A DNA stretch of 64,000 nucleotides from the NCBI GenBank assembly GCA_027076405.1, contig JALTJN010000362.1, forward strand, positions 558,001-622,000. Direction: 5' to 3'. A model generated the notes under the pieces. The model had not been told where the DNA came from. It made no database searches and saw only the letters and a list, made by a program, of their open reading frames with translations. This document shows, in pieces, positions 48,314-57,912 of this stretch (position 1 is the stretch's first letter; every line of letters begins with the position of its first letter). This DNA comes from Chromatiales bacterium. GTDB taxonomy: Bacteria; Pseudomonadota; Gammaproteobacteria; UBA6429. Position numbers and translations under genes: made by a program.

Positions 48314-49750
48314 ATGAGTTATCTTGATACCGCAAATGATATTTTATTATCTCCAACCGGACTTGAAGTCAACGATTTGCAAAATGTTCTCGATCAGATG
48401 ATGGGTAACAGCATTAACCGTGCTGATCTCTATTTCCAGACTTCACATCATGAGACATGGGTTCTGGAAGATGGCATTGTTAAAGAAGGCAACTATAATA
48501 TTGAGCAGGGTGTTGGTGTACGTGCAGTCAGTGGTGAAAAAACCGGTTTTTCTTATTCAGACGAGATTGTTCTGCCTGCTCTGAATGAAGCGGCAGATGC
48601 TGCGAAAACGATTGCGCGTGCAGGTCAGCAAAATAAAGTGCAAGCATGGAAAAAACATTCAAGCCACCAGTTATACCTTCCTGTTGATCCATTAGATACT
48701 TTAACAACTGATGAAAAAATTGATCTGCTAAAACAGACTGATGCTGAAGCGCGTAAACAGGACCCCAGAATCAAACAGGTTATTGTCAGTTTAGTTGGAG
48801 TGCACGAAGTTGTTTTAGTGGCGTCCAGTGATGGAACATTAAATGCTGATGTTCGACCTTTGGTCAGAATGAACGTGACAGTTATTGCTGAAGATGGTGA
48901 TGAACGCGAACAAGCTAGCTCTGGTGGTGGTGGTCGTGTTGGTTATGATTATTTTATTGAGCAAGATCGTGCATTAGGCTATGCACGGGAAGCGGTACGT
49001 CAGGCATTGGTTAATTTAAAAGCGGTTGAAGCACCAGCGGGGTCAATGCCTGTCGTATTAGGGCCGGGTTGGCCCGGAGTACTTTTGCACGAAGCAATTG
49101 GGCATGGGTTAGAAGGTGATTTTAACCGTAAAGGCAGTTCCGCTTTTAGTGGTCGTATTGGTGAACGTGTTGCATCACCTTTATGTACGATTGTTGATGA
49201 TGGTACCCTGGATGCCCGTCGTGGTTCATTAAATATGGATGATGAAGGAACAACAACCCAACAAACCATGCTGATTGAGAAAGGTGTTCTAAAAGGCTAT
49301 ATGCAGGATAAAATGAACGCAGAGCTCATGGGTGGAGAATCCACCGGTAACGGTCGGCGTGAATCTTATGCTCACTTACCCATGCCTCGTATGACAAATA
49401 CTTATATGTTAGCCGGTGAACATAATCCCCAAGAAATTATAGAGTCAGTTGAAAAAGGGATTTATGCAGTTAATTTTGGCGGAGGACAGGTTGATATTAC
49501 ATCAGGAAAATTTGTTTTTTCAGCCAGTGAAGCTTACTTAATCGAGAATGGAAAAGTGACACAACCAATTAAAGGTGCCACCTTAATTGGTAATGGTCCT
49601 GAAGTATTAAAACAGGTTTCAATGGTAGGTGATGATTTAAAATTAGATACCGGCGTCGGAGTCTGCGGCAAAGAAGGGCAAAGTGTTCCTGTTGGGGTTG
49701 GCCAGCCCACGCTTAAAATTGATAATTTAACCGTTGGTGGTACCGCTTAA
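48314..49750 (+). CDS. tldD: Metalloprotease TldD
   Basis: TldD is the catalytic half of the TldD/TldE protease, which cleaves unfolded peptides and matures microcin B17-type peptides and the CcdA antitoxin. The 478 residues have the zinc motif HEAIGH in [14 protein letters not shown] near residue 261. The partner pmbA/tldE lies 1.3 kb further on in the same direction, separated by an oxygenase gene and the divergent yjgA. Confidence 0.95.
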   Translation: MSYLDTANDILLSPTGLEVNDLQNVLDQMMGNSINRADLYFQTSHHETWVLEDGIVKEGNYNIEQGVGVRAVSGEKTGFSYSDEIVLPALNEAADAAKTIARAGQQNKVQAWKKHSSHQLYLPVDPLDTLTTDEKIDLLKQTDAEARKQDPRIKQVIVSLVGVHEVVLVASSDGTLNADVRPLVRMNVTVIAEDGDEREQASSGGGGRVGYDYFIEQDRALGYAREAVRQALVNLKAVEAPAGSMPVVLGPGWPGVLLHEAIGHGLEGDFNRKGSSAFSGRIGERVASPLCTIVDDGTLDARRGSLNMDDEGTTTQQTMLIEKGVLKGYMQDKMNAELMGGESTGNGRRESYAHLPMPRMTNTYMLAGEHNPQEIIESVEKGIYAVNFGGGQVDITSGKFVFSASEAYLIENGKVTQPIKGATLIGNGPEVLKQVSMVGDDLKLDTGVGVCGKEGQSVPVGVGQPTLKIDNLTVGGTA

Positions 49751-49807
49751 AATTATCTGTCTTATGTTTTATCTAAAGTCATCAGCTAAACTCCTTGATT
49801 GTATTCT

Positions 49808-50404
49808 ATGAAAATAAAAAACATCCTTAATGATATTGAGGAACATGGCTGGTCGGTTCAGGAAAATTTCTTTTCAATAGAATTAATTACTCAGTTAAAG
49901 GTAACGCTCAGCTCTTTACGTCAACAAGGTTTGCTTAAACAGGCCGGCATTGGTCGGGAAAAATATTTTCACATTGAGCAATCAATTCGTAGTGATGAAA
50001 TCAGCTGGTTTGATGATAATAAGTTAAACGAAGCACAAGAACAATTTCTGACTATCACACAGCAATTACAACATGCAATTAACGAAAAATTTTACCTCGG
50101 ACTTTTTGAATTAGAAATTCATTTTGCTTTATATTCTCCGAATACATTTTATAAACGTCATTTAGATCAACACAAAAATCAGGACACCCGTGTGCTTACG
50201 CTGGTGACTTATTTAAATGATCATTGGCAAAAGGAAGATGGTGGTGAACTACAGCTTTATCTTAAAAATGGAGACAAGGTTTCAATTTTGCCAAAAGCCG
50301 GAACCTTAGTTTGTTTTATGAGTGCAGAATTTGAACATGAAGTGTTACCGGCAAACCGAGAACGTGCAAGTATAACAGGATGGTTTAGAAATAGAGCTAA
50401 TTAA
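49808..50404 (+). CDS. 2-oxoglutarate/Fe(II) dioxygenase (prolyl 4-hydroxylase-like)
   Basis: A double-stranded beta-helix oxygenase. The metal ligands are HLDQH (His-x-Asp) near residue 116 and the distal His in EFEHEVLPANRERASITGW, where Arg would bind 2-oxoglutarate. The group includes SM-20-like and PiuC-like hydroxylases; a ribosomal or elongation-factor substrate is possible but unproven. I start at ATG 49808; the in-frame TTG at 49799 is less likely. Confidence 0.82.
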   Translation: MKIKNILNDIEEHGWSVQENFFSIELITQLKVTLSSLRQQGLLKQAGIGREKYFHIEQSIRSDEISWFDDNKLNEAQEQFLTITQQLQHAINEKFYLGLFELEIHFALYSPNTFYKRHLDQHKNQDTRVLTLVTYLNDHWQKEDGGELQLYLKNGDKVSILPKAGTLVCFMSAEFEHEVLPANRERASITGWFRNRAN

Positions 50405-50409
50405 ATTTT

Positions 50410-50949
50410 CTATTCAAATAGTACTTTCAAATACTTAAATATTTCACGTGCCGATTTAGGCGGCTTTTTCAGTTTAGTTTCTTTTGCAGATTGACGAATT
50501 AATTGTCTTAAATGTTGCCGATCTGCATTTGGTGCATCATTAAGTAAATCTTCCAGAGCTTTATCGCCTTCTGAAAGTAAACGATCGCGCCAATTTTCAA
50601 GGTGATGGAGTGCTTTGATGTCGGTATTGTAATGATTAGTTAGCTTGAGGTATTGCTCTTGAATGGGCTCAAGATCAATATGCCGCATTAATTTCCCGAT
50701 ATATTGTAATTGACGTTTTAAGGCACTATTTTTTTTTATACGACGAGCTTCATTTAATGCTTGCTCCAGACTCTCCGGTAGCTCAATACTGTTTTGAGCA
50801 TCCTGAGAAAGCGCTAAAATATTTTTGCCTAATAGCTGCGCAGCCTCAGCATCACGTTTACGTTGAGATTTACTGATTAATGACTCATCCTGGAATTCAT
50901 CAGACTCATCATTTTCAGTACTGCCGGGAATGTAATAATTATTTGCCAT
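50410..50949 (-). CDS. yjgA: Ribosome-associated protein YjgA (DarP)
   Basis: YjgA binds late 50S precursors during ribosome assembly. The 179-residue, highly charged helical protein has the family core KSQRKRDAEAAQLLGKNIL near residue 26 and an RRIKKNSALKRQLQYIGKLMR helix. It is divergent from pmbA, the arrangement found in E. coli and many relatives. Confidence 0.94.
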   Translation of the reverse strand: MANNYYIPGSTENDESDEFQDESLISKSQRKRDAEAAQLLGKNILALSQDAQNSIELPESLEQALNEARRIKKNSALKRQLQYIGKLMRHIDLEPIQEQYLKLTNHYNTDIKALHHLENWRDRLLSEGDKALEDLLNDAPNADRQHLRQLIRQSAKETKLKKPPKSAREIFKYLKVLFE

Positions 50950-51041
50950 GAGGCTATTATGCCATTTGTGAAGTGTGCTTCGTAGCCTTACAATAGGGTA
51001 TATTCGAAAATAATTTAAATAAACTCAATCTTGAGGTGGTT

Positions 51042-52409
51042 ATGACCCATTTGGTTTCAAGCTCAAAAAATTCCGATTTATCAGCTTCTCTTGATTCCGA
51101 GAATTTAAAAGGTGTTGTAAACGACTTATTAAATGAAGCGCGTACACAAGGTGCTTCTGCAGCAGAAGCAGGGTTGAATGTTGAGTCTGGATTGTCTGTT
51201 ACCGTGAGAATGGGGGAAGTTGAAACCATTGAGCATAACCGTGATAAAGGGTTAGGGATTACGGTCTTTTTTGGTAATCGAAAAGGCTCTGCCAGTACCA
51301 GTGATTTTTCCCTCAAGGCGATAAAAGAAACCGTAAAAGCAGCCTCTGAGATTGCTCGATACACAGAAGAAGACCCTTATGCCGGATTACCTGACAAAAA
51401 CCGAATGGCAACTGATATTCCTGATTTAGATTTGTATCATCCCTGGGATATTAATGCCGAAGAAGCCATAGCGCTGGCAAAAGAATGTGAAGATGTTGCC
51501 CGAGCAGAAGATGCCCGTATTGTAAATTCAGAGGGTGGTACCGTCAGCACTCATAGCGGAATTCGAATTTATGGAAATACGCATGGCTTTTTAAATAGTT
51601 ACAACACATCCCGGCATAGTTTGTCATGTACCATGATTGCGGAACAGGAAAATGCCATGCAGCGTGATTACTGGTATAGCGTAAGTCGTGATGCCAGTCA
51701 GTTAGAATCTGCCAGTGATATTGGTAAACAGGCAGCACAGAGAACGGTTAGTCGTCTCGGGGCGAGAAGTATGCCCACTTGCCAGGTGCCGGTAATTTTT
51801 AAGGCTGAAGTAGCAAAAGGTTTGCTTTCACATTTTTTAGCCGGCATTCGCGGCGGTGCTCAATATCGTAAAGCCTCCTTTTTGCTGGATCATCTGGGTA
51901 AACAGATTTTTCCAGAGCGTATTCGTTTAGACGAACGCCCGCATATTAGAGGGGCATTAGGCAGTGCACCTTATGATAATGAAGGTGTTATTACTCAGGC
52001 GCATGATTTGGTCAGTGATGGTGTATTACGAAGTTATGTTTTAGATAGTTATGCCGCCCGGCGTTTAGAACTGTCGAGTACCGGTAATGCCGGTGGTGTA
52101 CACAATATGTATATTAACCACGACGATATTTCACTCGATGCAATGATAAAAAACATGAATAAAGGTTTACTTATTACCGAAGTAATGGGGCAGGGCGTCA
52201 ATACTGTTACCGGTGATTACTCGCGTGGTGCCAGTGGCTTCTGGGTTGAGAATGGTGAAATTCAATATCCGGTTGAAGAGTTTACTCTGGCGAGCCGTTT
52301 ACAAGATATGTTTATGGGCTTGCAGCAAGTTGGTAATGATTTGGATAAGCGTGGCAGTGTGATTACCGGCTCATGGTTAATTGATAATATGACGGTGGCA
52401 GGTGGTTAG
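51042..52409 (+). CDS. pmbA: Metalloprotease TldE (PmbA)
   Basis: TldE (PmbA) is the non-catalytic partner that completes the TldD protease. The 455 residues show the fold with GINTRDKGLGITVFFG-type and SHFLAGIRGGAQYRKASFL segments and the end GSWLIDNMTVAGG; no HExxxH motif is present, as expected. The ATG at 51042 follows GAGG by six bases; a GTG at 51036 overlaps that ribosome site. Its stop overlaps the stop of a convergent small gene. Confidence 0.94.
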   Translation: MTHLVSSSKNSDLSASLDSENLKGVVNDLLNEARTQGASAAEAGLNVESGLSVTVRMGEVETIEHNRDKGLGITVFFGNRKGSASTSDFSLKAIKETVKAASEIARYTEEDPYAGLPDKNRMATDIPDLDLYHPWDINAEEAIALAKECEDVARAEDARIVNSEGGTVSTHSGIRIYGNTHGFLNSYNTSRHSLSCTMIAEQENAMQRDYWYSVSRDASQLESASDIGKQAAQRTVSRLGARSMPTCQVPVIFKAEVAKGLLSHFLAGIRGGAQYRKASFLLDHLGKQIFPERIRLDERPHIRGALGSAPYDNEGVITQAHDLVSDGVLRSYVLDSYAARRLELSSTGNAGGVHNMYINHDDISLDAMIKNMNKGLLITEVMGQGVNTVTGDYSRGASGFWVENGEIQYPVEEFTLASRLQDMFMGLQQVGNDLDKRGSVITGSWLIDNMTVAGG

Positions 52410-52705
52410 TATTGTGGTTTGCTTTTATACTGTTGGATAACCTCAACAATATCTACAGTATAATTTTTATACCATTTATCTTTCTCAAGTTGTTGTGCTA
52501 TTAAATGCTCTTTATTTTGTTTCCATTGTTTTATTTGTTCTTTGCTGTGCCAGTATGAAATCGCGACTTCAATATTACCTTCTGTAATTGAACTAAAATT
52601 AATGCAGTCATAGTCTTTAACTGCAATCTCTCTCATTCTTTTTGCCATAACGGTATATGAATCGTCTACCTTGTTTATCTCTGCTTTAAATATAACAGCG
52701 TACAT
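52406..52705 (-). CDS. Antibiotic-biosynthesis-monooxygenase-like (ABM) protein
   Basis: The 99-residue protein begins MYAVIFKAEI and contains ISYWHSKEQIKQWKQNKEH, the pattern of the ABM dimeric alpha-beta barrel seen in small cofactor-free monooxygenases and haem-degrading relatives. The substrate is unknown. It is third in a leftward unit behind mgtE and a small exported protein, with gaps of four bases each. Confidence 0.7.
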   Translation of the reverse strand: MYAVIFKAEINKVDDSYTVMAKRMREIAVKDYDCINFSSITEGNIEVAISYWHSKEQIKQWKQNKEHLIAQQLEKDKWYKNYTVDIVEVIQQYKSKPQY

Positions 52706-52709
52706 TGTA

Positions 52710-53048
52710 CTAGTTTCTCTTTCTGGCTTCTTTGAGCGCATTATTTAACATGGTTTTTATTTTATTAATATCATTGTTTCCCTTTTTAATATATTGGTTA
52801 ATACAGGTTTTGTAATTTTTAATTTTTTTATTGTACTTTGATACTTCAATATTGTAGTCAACGATAGCAGAATTATACTTTTCTACATCAATATTGCCTG
52901 ATAGTAGTGCCGGCTTTTGAGGTTTTTTTATTTTTTCACCACAGTGATGTGCCGGGTAGCTGAAATTATCTAAATTAGATTGCACGGCCAGGCTTTGTGT
53001 AGAGATAACGGCAAATGACATACTGATTATTAGTTTGTATTTTGTCAT
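52710..53048 (-). CDS. Small exported protein of unknown function downstream of mgtE
   Basis: The 112-residue product has a signal peptide (KLIISMSFAVISTQSLAV, likely cut near residue 22). The mature region is Lys/Asn-rich and helical with two cysteines (HHCGEK and KTCINQ) that could form a disulfide. I do not recognise it. The ATG at 53048 lies four bases after the mgtE stop; a longer in-frame reading from 53102 would run back into mgtE. Confidence 0.55.
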   Translation of the reverse strand: MTKYKLIISMSFAVISTQSLAVQSNLDNFSYPAHHCGEKIKKPQKPALLSGNIDVEKYNSAIVDYNIEVSKYNKKIKNYKTCINQYIKKGNNDINKIKTMLNNALKEARKRN

Positions 53049-53052
53049 TTGA

Positions 53053-54417
53053 TTAAAGTAGATAGATGGTTGCCAGTCCCAAAAATGATACAAAGCCAAC
53101 AATGTCTGTTACTGTCGTTAATACTACTGAGCCAGACAATGCAGGATCAGCGCCGAATCGTTTAAGCATTAAAGGAATCGTTGCGCCGGATATGGCCGCG
53201 ATAACAAGATTTATAATGATTGCTGCTGCGATAACAAAGCCGAGCTGTATATTTTGAAACCATAATCCGGCAACACCGGCGATAACAGTTGCCCAGATAA
53301 CACCGTTCCAGACACCGACCCACATTTCTTTTAACAGTAAACGGTGAGAGTTACTTTTTCCGATCTGGCCAAGTGCCATTCCGCGGATAACAAGGGTTAA
53401 AGTCTGGCTACCTGCAATGCCGCCCATACTGGCAACTATTGGCATAAGAATGGCAAGTGCAACCATTTTTTCAATGGTTGCACCAAATAATCCGATAACC
53501 CATGAAGCTAAAAAAGCAGTAAGGAGGTTAACGCCTAACCAGATTGAGCGGCGGCGGGCACTGGTGATAACCGGTGCAAACATATCTTCTTCTTCATTCA
53601 GACCGGCCATGCTCATTAGCGAGTGATCAGCTTCATCACGAATAACGTCAACAACATCATCAATGGTAATTCGACCCAAGAGATGATTTTCTTCATCAAC
53701 AACGGGAGCGGTGATGAAATCGCGGTGTTCAAACAGGTTGGCAACATCACGGGCATGTTTTTCTGCAGGAATACCTTCGATATTGGTAAGCATTAATTCT
53801 TTTACGAATAGTTCAGGGTTGCTGGTGAGTATTAAAGTTAACGGCAATACTCCGAGATAATGATTTTCCCGATCAACGACAAATAAATTATCGGTACCTT
53901 TTGGTAAAGTACCCTTTCCCCTGAGATAACGTAATACAACATCAAGCGTTATGTCTTCGCGAATAACGATGGTGTCTAAATCCATCAGGCCGCCGGCAGA
54001 ATCCTCGTCATAGGATAAAACAGACTTTAAGCGGTCACGTTCCTGTGTTTCGAGACTAAGGAGAATTTCCTGAATAACATCCTGCGGCATTTCAGGAAGA
54101 ATGTCAGCGAGATCATCGGTATCGAGAGTTTCGGTTGCGGCAACCAGTTCATCTGATTCCATTTTATTGATGCGAGCGGCACGTGCTTCATCATTTAAAT
54201 GGAGGAGAATTTCACCATCAGTATCTTCCGGTATATAGGGCCATATTTTTTCACGCTGATTTGCAGGAAGGGATTCCAGTACATGTGCAATTTCTGCCGG
54301 ATGCATTTCACTGAGTAATTCAACAATTTTTTCTGGCTGATTGTCGCGCAAACTCTCACTGATTGATTCTATCAGCGTGTTATGTGTATCTAATTGTTGA
54401 GTTGAGTTGCCAGACAT
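53053..54417 (-). CDS. mgtE: Magnesium transporter MgtE
   Basis: MgtE is a Mg2+-gated channel. The 454 residues comprise an N-terminal helical domain with LLSEMHPAEIAHVLESLP, two CBS domains (about residues 140-260) and a five-helix membrane domain carrying the pore segment MPIVASMGGIAGSQTLTLVIRG. It follows the HPr gene on the same strand after 117 bases, so it may have its own promoter. Confidence 0.95.
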   Translation of the reverse strand: MSGNSTQQLDTHNTLIESISESLRDNQPEKIVELLSEMHPAEIAHVLESLPANQREKIWPYIPEDTDGEILLHLNDEARAARINKMESDELVAATETLDTDDLADILPEMPQDVIQEILLSLETQERDRLKSVLSYDEDSAGGLMDLDTIVIREDITLDVVLRYLRGKGTLPKGTDNLFVVDRENHYLGVLPLTLILTSNPELFVKELMLTNIEGIPAEKHARDVANLFEHRDFITAPVVDEENHLLGRITIDDVVDVIRDEADHSLMSMAGLNEEEDMFAPVITSARRRSIWLGVNLLTAFLASWVIGLFGATIEKMVALAILMPIVASMGGIAGSQTLTLVIRGMALGQIGKSNSHRLLLKEMWVGVWNGVIWATVIAGVAGLWFQNIQLGFVIAAAIIINLVIAAISGATIPLMLKRFGADPALSGSVVLTTVTDIVGFVSFLGLATIYLL

Positions 54418-54534
54418 GATGAACCCTCAATAGTGACTAAAGAGTGTAATGCTTAAGCCAGATAAGGTCAAAGCCGGAAAAAGGAAAGAAAAGTTTTTAA
54501 CTGCTGGAGTTACGGAGATTTAGTTTGCTGTTAT

Positions 54535-54804
54535 TTACTCGGCTTCGCCAAAGCGGTTAGCAATAAGTTCGAGTAAAGATTGCATGGCCTTTTTTTCATC
54601 ATCGCCGTCAATAATGAGTTCAACTTCTGAACCTTTAGCTGCGGCCAGCATCATGACACCCATAATACTTTTACCATTCACATTCTGGCCATTTTTTTTT
54701 AGATTTATGTCCGAGTTGAACATCGAAGCCTGAGTGACAAATTTTGCTGCTGCTCTTGCGTGTAAACCGAGCTTATTAACGATGATAGTTGATTGTTGAA
54801 TCAC
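54535..54804 (-). CDS. ptsH: Phosphocarrier protein HPr
   Basis: The 89-residue HPr has the phosphorylatable His15 in KLGLHARAAAKF and a regulatory Ser46 in NGKSIMGVMML. Both sites are intact, fitting the HPr kinase gene in the same cluster. EI (ptsP or ptsI) is not in the window. The protein probably works in regulation rather than sugar uptake; it may be called NPr. Confidence 0.93.
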   Translation of the reverse strand: MIQQSTIIVNKLGLHARAAAKFVTQASMFNSDINLKKNGQNVNGKSIMGVMMLAAAKGSEVELIIDGDDEKKAMQSLLELIANRFGEAE

Positions 54805-54829
54805 GTGGATGTCTTTTTAATTTTAAAGG

Positions 54830-55219
54830 TTACAAATTTTCTACAATAATAACACCTGTTTGACCTGCACTAACGGCTTTATTAGCAAGTTTATCAAGTG
54901 ACAGCTTGGGGTAGTTCATAACGCGTACTAACATGGGTAAATTAATACCGGTAATAATGGTGACATTATTTGCAGCAAGTCGGGTTGCAATATTACTGGG
55001 CGTTGAGCCATACATATCGGTAATGACCAGAACGCCGCCATCTGCCGGATTCAGCTTTTTTAAACAGGACTGCGCCTTTTCAAATCGTTCTTCCGGGTCA
55101 CAGTTTTGAGAAACTGGCAAAATTTCATAAGGTAAGGGACAATTGCCTAATACTGAAGTGGCAGCATCAAAGAGTGCACCGCCAACATTATTGTGAGTAA
55201 TGACAAGCAAGCCAACCAT
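54830..55219 (-). CDS. PTS EIIA component, mannose family
   Basis: A 129-residue EIIA of the mannose class with the phospho-accepting His9 in LLVITHNNVGGAL and the DMYGSTPSN loop. No EIIB, EIIC or EIID genes adjoin, so transport is unlikely and regulatory phosphorelay is inferred. It overlaps the rapZ stop by one base and precedes ptsH by 25 bases. Confidence 0.9.
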   Translation of the reverse strand: MVGLLVITHNNVGGALFDAATSVLGNCPLPYEILPVSQNCDPEERFEKAQSCLKKLNPADGGVLVITDMYGSTPSNIATRLAANNVTIITGINLPMLVRVMNYPKLSLDKLANKAVSAGQTGVIIVENL

Positions 55220-56067
55220 TACGAAATTTCCCTGTGTCTTGAAAGGACGTTATTGTGTTTATTTTTAGATAATTTGGCAAGTTTATTTACCAGATAAACA
55301 GAACGATGCTGACCACCGGTACAACCAATGGCAATGGTAATATAGCTACGGTTATCTGCTTCAAAACGGGGAATCCATTTATCAATGAAGCTAATAATAT
55401 CATTTAACATCTCGTTCACTTCGTCATATTGATCAAGGTAGTCAATAACAGAGTTATCAAAGCCGGTTAAGGCTCTTAATTCGGGTACCCAATGAGGATT
55501 TGGGAGACAGCGCACATCAAAGACAAAATCTGCATTGACCGGTACACCATGTTTAAAGCCAAAGGATTCAAACATGATGGATATACTTTGATTATCGGCC
55601 TTTTGAACCCGCGCTTTAATAATATCGCGTAATTGATGAACATTTGTTGCGCTGGTATCGAGACGTAAGTCCGCTTTTGACAAAATGGGTTCGAGTAAGT
55701 GGCGTTCCTGAATAATGGCTTCTTTGAGAGGGGTTTCCTGATTACTAAGCGGGTGCTTGCGACGGGTTTCACTAAAGCGTTTAATTAACGCAGGATTACT
55801 GGCTTCGAGGAAAAATATCTCGCAATGGATGTTATTTTTTTCCAGTTGCTTAATTTGCTCGGGAAAGCGTTCAAGCTCTGTCGCAACATTGCGAGCATCA
55901 ATACCGATGGCAACATACTCATGTTTGGCAGAAATGATTTCTTTTACCAAAGCTTCAATCATATTGATTGGTAAGTTATCAATACAGTAATACTCAAGGT
56001 CTTCGAGAACTTGTAATGCGATACTTTTACCTGAGCCAGATAGCCCGCTAACGATAATTAGTTTCAT
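55219..56067 (-). CDS. rapZ: RNase adapter protein RapZ (YvcJ family)
   Basis: A P-loop nucleotide-binding protein of 282 residues with Walker A GLSGSGKS at the start and the C-terminal IGCTGGQHRSVYL segment. In E. coli RapZ guides RNase E to GlmZ and so controls glucosamine-6-phosphate synthesis; whether a GlmZ counterpart exists here is not shown. It lies downstream of hprK in the rpoN cluster. Confidence 0.93.
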   Translation of the reverse strand: MKLIIVSGLSGSGKSIALQVLEDLEYYCIDNLPINMIEALVKEIISAKHEYVAIGIDARNVATELERFPEQIKQLEKNNIHCEIFFLEASNPALIKRFSETRRKHPLSNQETPLKEAIIQERHLLEPILSKADLRLDTSATNVHQLRDIIKARVQKADNQSISIMFESFGFKHGVPVNADFVFDVRCLPNPHWVPELRALTGFDNSVIDYLDQYDEVNEMLNDIISFIDKWIPRFEADNRSYITIAIGCTGGQHRSVYLVNKLAKLSKNKHNNVLSRHREIS

Positions 56068-56124
56068 ATTATATATGGGGGAACTTTTTATTATTTATTT
56101 ACTACAGCATAGCACAAGAAATAC

Positions 56125-57072
56125 CTAGTCACTGTCTATCAGCTTTTGCTGGCGGTTAATAAAGTCATCGGCAGCATTATAGCCATTTAAATAGAGGACA
56201 TGGTTGCGAACTGCAGCCTCGATAATGACAGCGACGTTACGACCGGGAGCAACCGGAATTTTAACTTCTGGTATTTCAACTTCAAGAATAGATTTTTTAC
56301 GTTGCGAACCACCAATTCGGTCTATTTCCCACAGGGTGTCATCAGAGATGGTATCGATATGGACGATGAGTCGCAGGCGTTTTGTCTCTACAATGGATGC
56401 ATCACCAAACATGGCTCGCACATTCAAAATACCTAAACCGCGTACTTCTAAAAAATCTTTTAATAATGCGGGGCTACGGCCGCGAATAGTATTGGGTGCA
56501 CTACGTCTGAATTCCGGGGCATCATCGGCAATGAGCCGGTGTCCGCGGCTGATGAGTTCGAGCGCGAGTTCACTTTTACCTATCCCGCTCGGGCCGGTAA
56601 GTAAAACACCAATCCCCATGACCTCCATAAAAACGCCATGCATAATTTTACTATCGCCTAGCAAACGGCCCAGATGATGTTGTAATAATTCAGTCAGCTC
56701 TTTGCTGCTAAGGTGAGTATAAAGAAGAGGAGTGTTCGTTTTATTTGCGGCTTCAATAAAATCATTTTTGATTTTATCGCTATTCGTAATACTGGCAAAA
56801 ATAATCATGGCGGGTTCACAACTGAATAATCGCAACATGGCATCTTTGTGTGAGTTACTTTTAAGTTGTGAGAGGTATTCAACTTCTTCAGGGCCAAGAA
56901 CCTGAACTTGATTTGGCTTAACTAAATTTAGATAGCCGGCAACAGGAATTCTGGCTTCTGAACGCTCGCTTTGAAGTAATCGGTTTGCACCTTTTTGACC
57001 GGCTTTCCATAATAATCCCAGTCTCTTGCCATGACTTTGAATAAAATCATGAATAGTGAGATCGTTATTCAT
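56125..57072 (-). CDS. hprK: HPr kinase/phosphorylase HprK
   Basis: HprK phosphorylates or dephosphorylates Ser46 of HPr. The 315 residues have the Walker A motif GPSGIGKSELALELI near residue 155, the signature LEVRGLGILNVRAMFG, and an N-terminal DRTGG-type domain. HprK is absent from enterics but present in several other gammaproteobacterial lines, where it forms part of a transport-free PTS regulatory system. It overlaps ptsN by eight bases. Confidence 0.95.
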   Translation of the reverse strand: MNNDLTIHDFIQSHGKRLGLLWKAGQKGANRLLQSERSEARIPVAGYLNLVKPNQVQVLGPEEVEYLSQLKSNSHKDAMLRLFSCEPAMIIFASITNSDKIKNDFIEAANKTNTPLLYTHLSSKELTELLQHHLGRLLGDSKIMHGVFMEVMGIGVLLTGPSGIGKSELALELISRGHRLIADDAPEFRRSAPNTIRGRSPALLKDFLEVRGLGILNVRAMFGDASIVETKRLRLIVHIDTISDDTLWEIDRIGGSQRKKSILEVEIPEVKIPVAPGRNVAVIIEAAVRNHVLYLNGYNAADDFINRQQKLIDSD

Positions 57073-57535
57073 TATCCGTTGGTTTTTGCCAGTTTGTTAA
57101 GAGTTGGTAGGTGTTTTCATTGCTATTACTTTTGCGTAATTCTTGTCGAAAATGTTGTTCGCTAAACATAGTCGCTAATTGTGCCAAAATTTGTAGATGT
57201 TCATCAGTGGATTCTTCCGGAACAACTAATGCAAACAAGATATCAACGGGGCGATTATCTGAGGTATTAAAATCAATCCCTTCTTTTAGCTGAATAAATG
57301 CTCCGGTTATTTTTTTACAGTTTTTAATTCGGCCATGAGGTATGGCTATACCATACCCCACACCCGTTGCACCTAAACGTTCACGAGAAATTAAGCTATC
57401 AAAAATTTCACTGGCATCAAGTTGAGTTTGATCCTGCGCAATCAAATTGCTTAATTCTTCAAGTGCTCGTTTTTTACTTTTAACATCAACATCGTTTCTT
57501 ATACGATTAACATTAATAAGTTCTGATAATTGCAT
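57065..57535 (-). CDS. ptsN: Nitrogen-regulatory EIIA protein PtsN
   Basis: PtsN (EIIA-Ntr) is the terminal phosphoacceptor of the nitrogen PTS and affects potassium transport and stress responses. The 156 residues contain the active His in GVGYGIAIPHGRIKN near residue 66 and VDILFALVVPEEST. It lies 15 bases behind hpf, as in the standard rpoN operon. Confidence 0.95.
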   Translation of the reverse strand: MQLSELINVNRIRNDVDVKSKKRALEELSNLIAQDQTQLDASEIFDSLISRERLGATGVGYGIAIPHGRIKNCKKITGAFIQLKEGIDFNTSDNRPVDILFALVVPEESTDEHLQILAQLATMFSEQHFRQELRKSNSNENTYQLLTNWQKPTDNE

Positions 57536-57549
57536 AAGTTGAGTTTTCC

Positions 57550-57891
57550 TTACTCTTCTTCCATGACAGGTTGTTGATGTTTGATTTCGTTACCTTCCTG
57601 ACGATGGTGATCTTTCAACTTTTCTTTATGTTTTTTGATTTGACGATCCAGTTTATCTGCCATTGAATCAATCGCGGCATACATGTCGTCATTAGTGCAC
57701 TCGGCAAATAAACTTGCACCATTAATATTGACGGTTGCTTCAGATTTTTGTCGCTGTTTCTCTACACTTAGAATTACATGGACGTTATTGACATGGTCAA
57801 AATGTTTTTCGAGGCGTTCAAGTTTTTCTGCTACATAAGCTTTTAAAGAATCAGTAACCTCAACATGGTGTCCTGTAATATTTAATTGCAT
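57550..57891 (-). CDS. hpf: Ribosome hibernation-promoting factor HPF
   Basis: The 113 residues match the short HPF/YfiA class: MQLNITGHHVEVTDSLKAYV at the start, a beta-alpha core, and a charged helical tail rich in Lys and His. HPF binds the 30S subunit and promotes inactive ribosome dimers in stationary phase. It follows rpoN after 21 bases. Confidence 0.95.
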   Translation of the reverse strand: MQLNITGHHVEVTDSLKAYVAEKLERLEKHFDHVNNVHVILSVEKQRQKSEATVNINGASLFAECTNDDMYAAIDSMADKLDRQIKKHKEKLKDHHRQEGNEIKHQQPVMEEE

Positions 57892-57912
57892 AGTTTTCTC
57901 CTTTACTTACTG

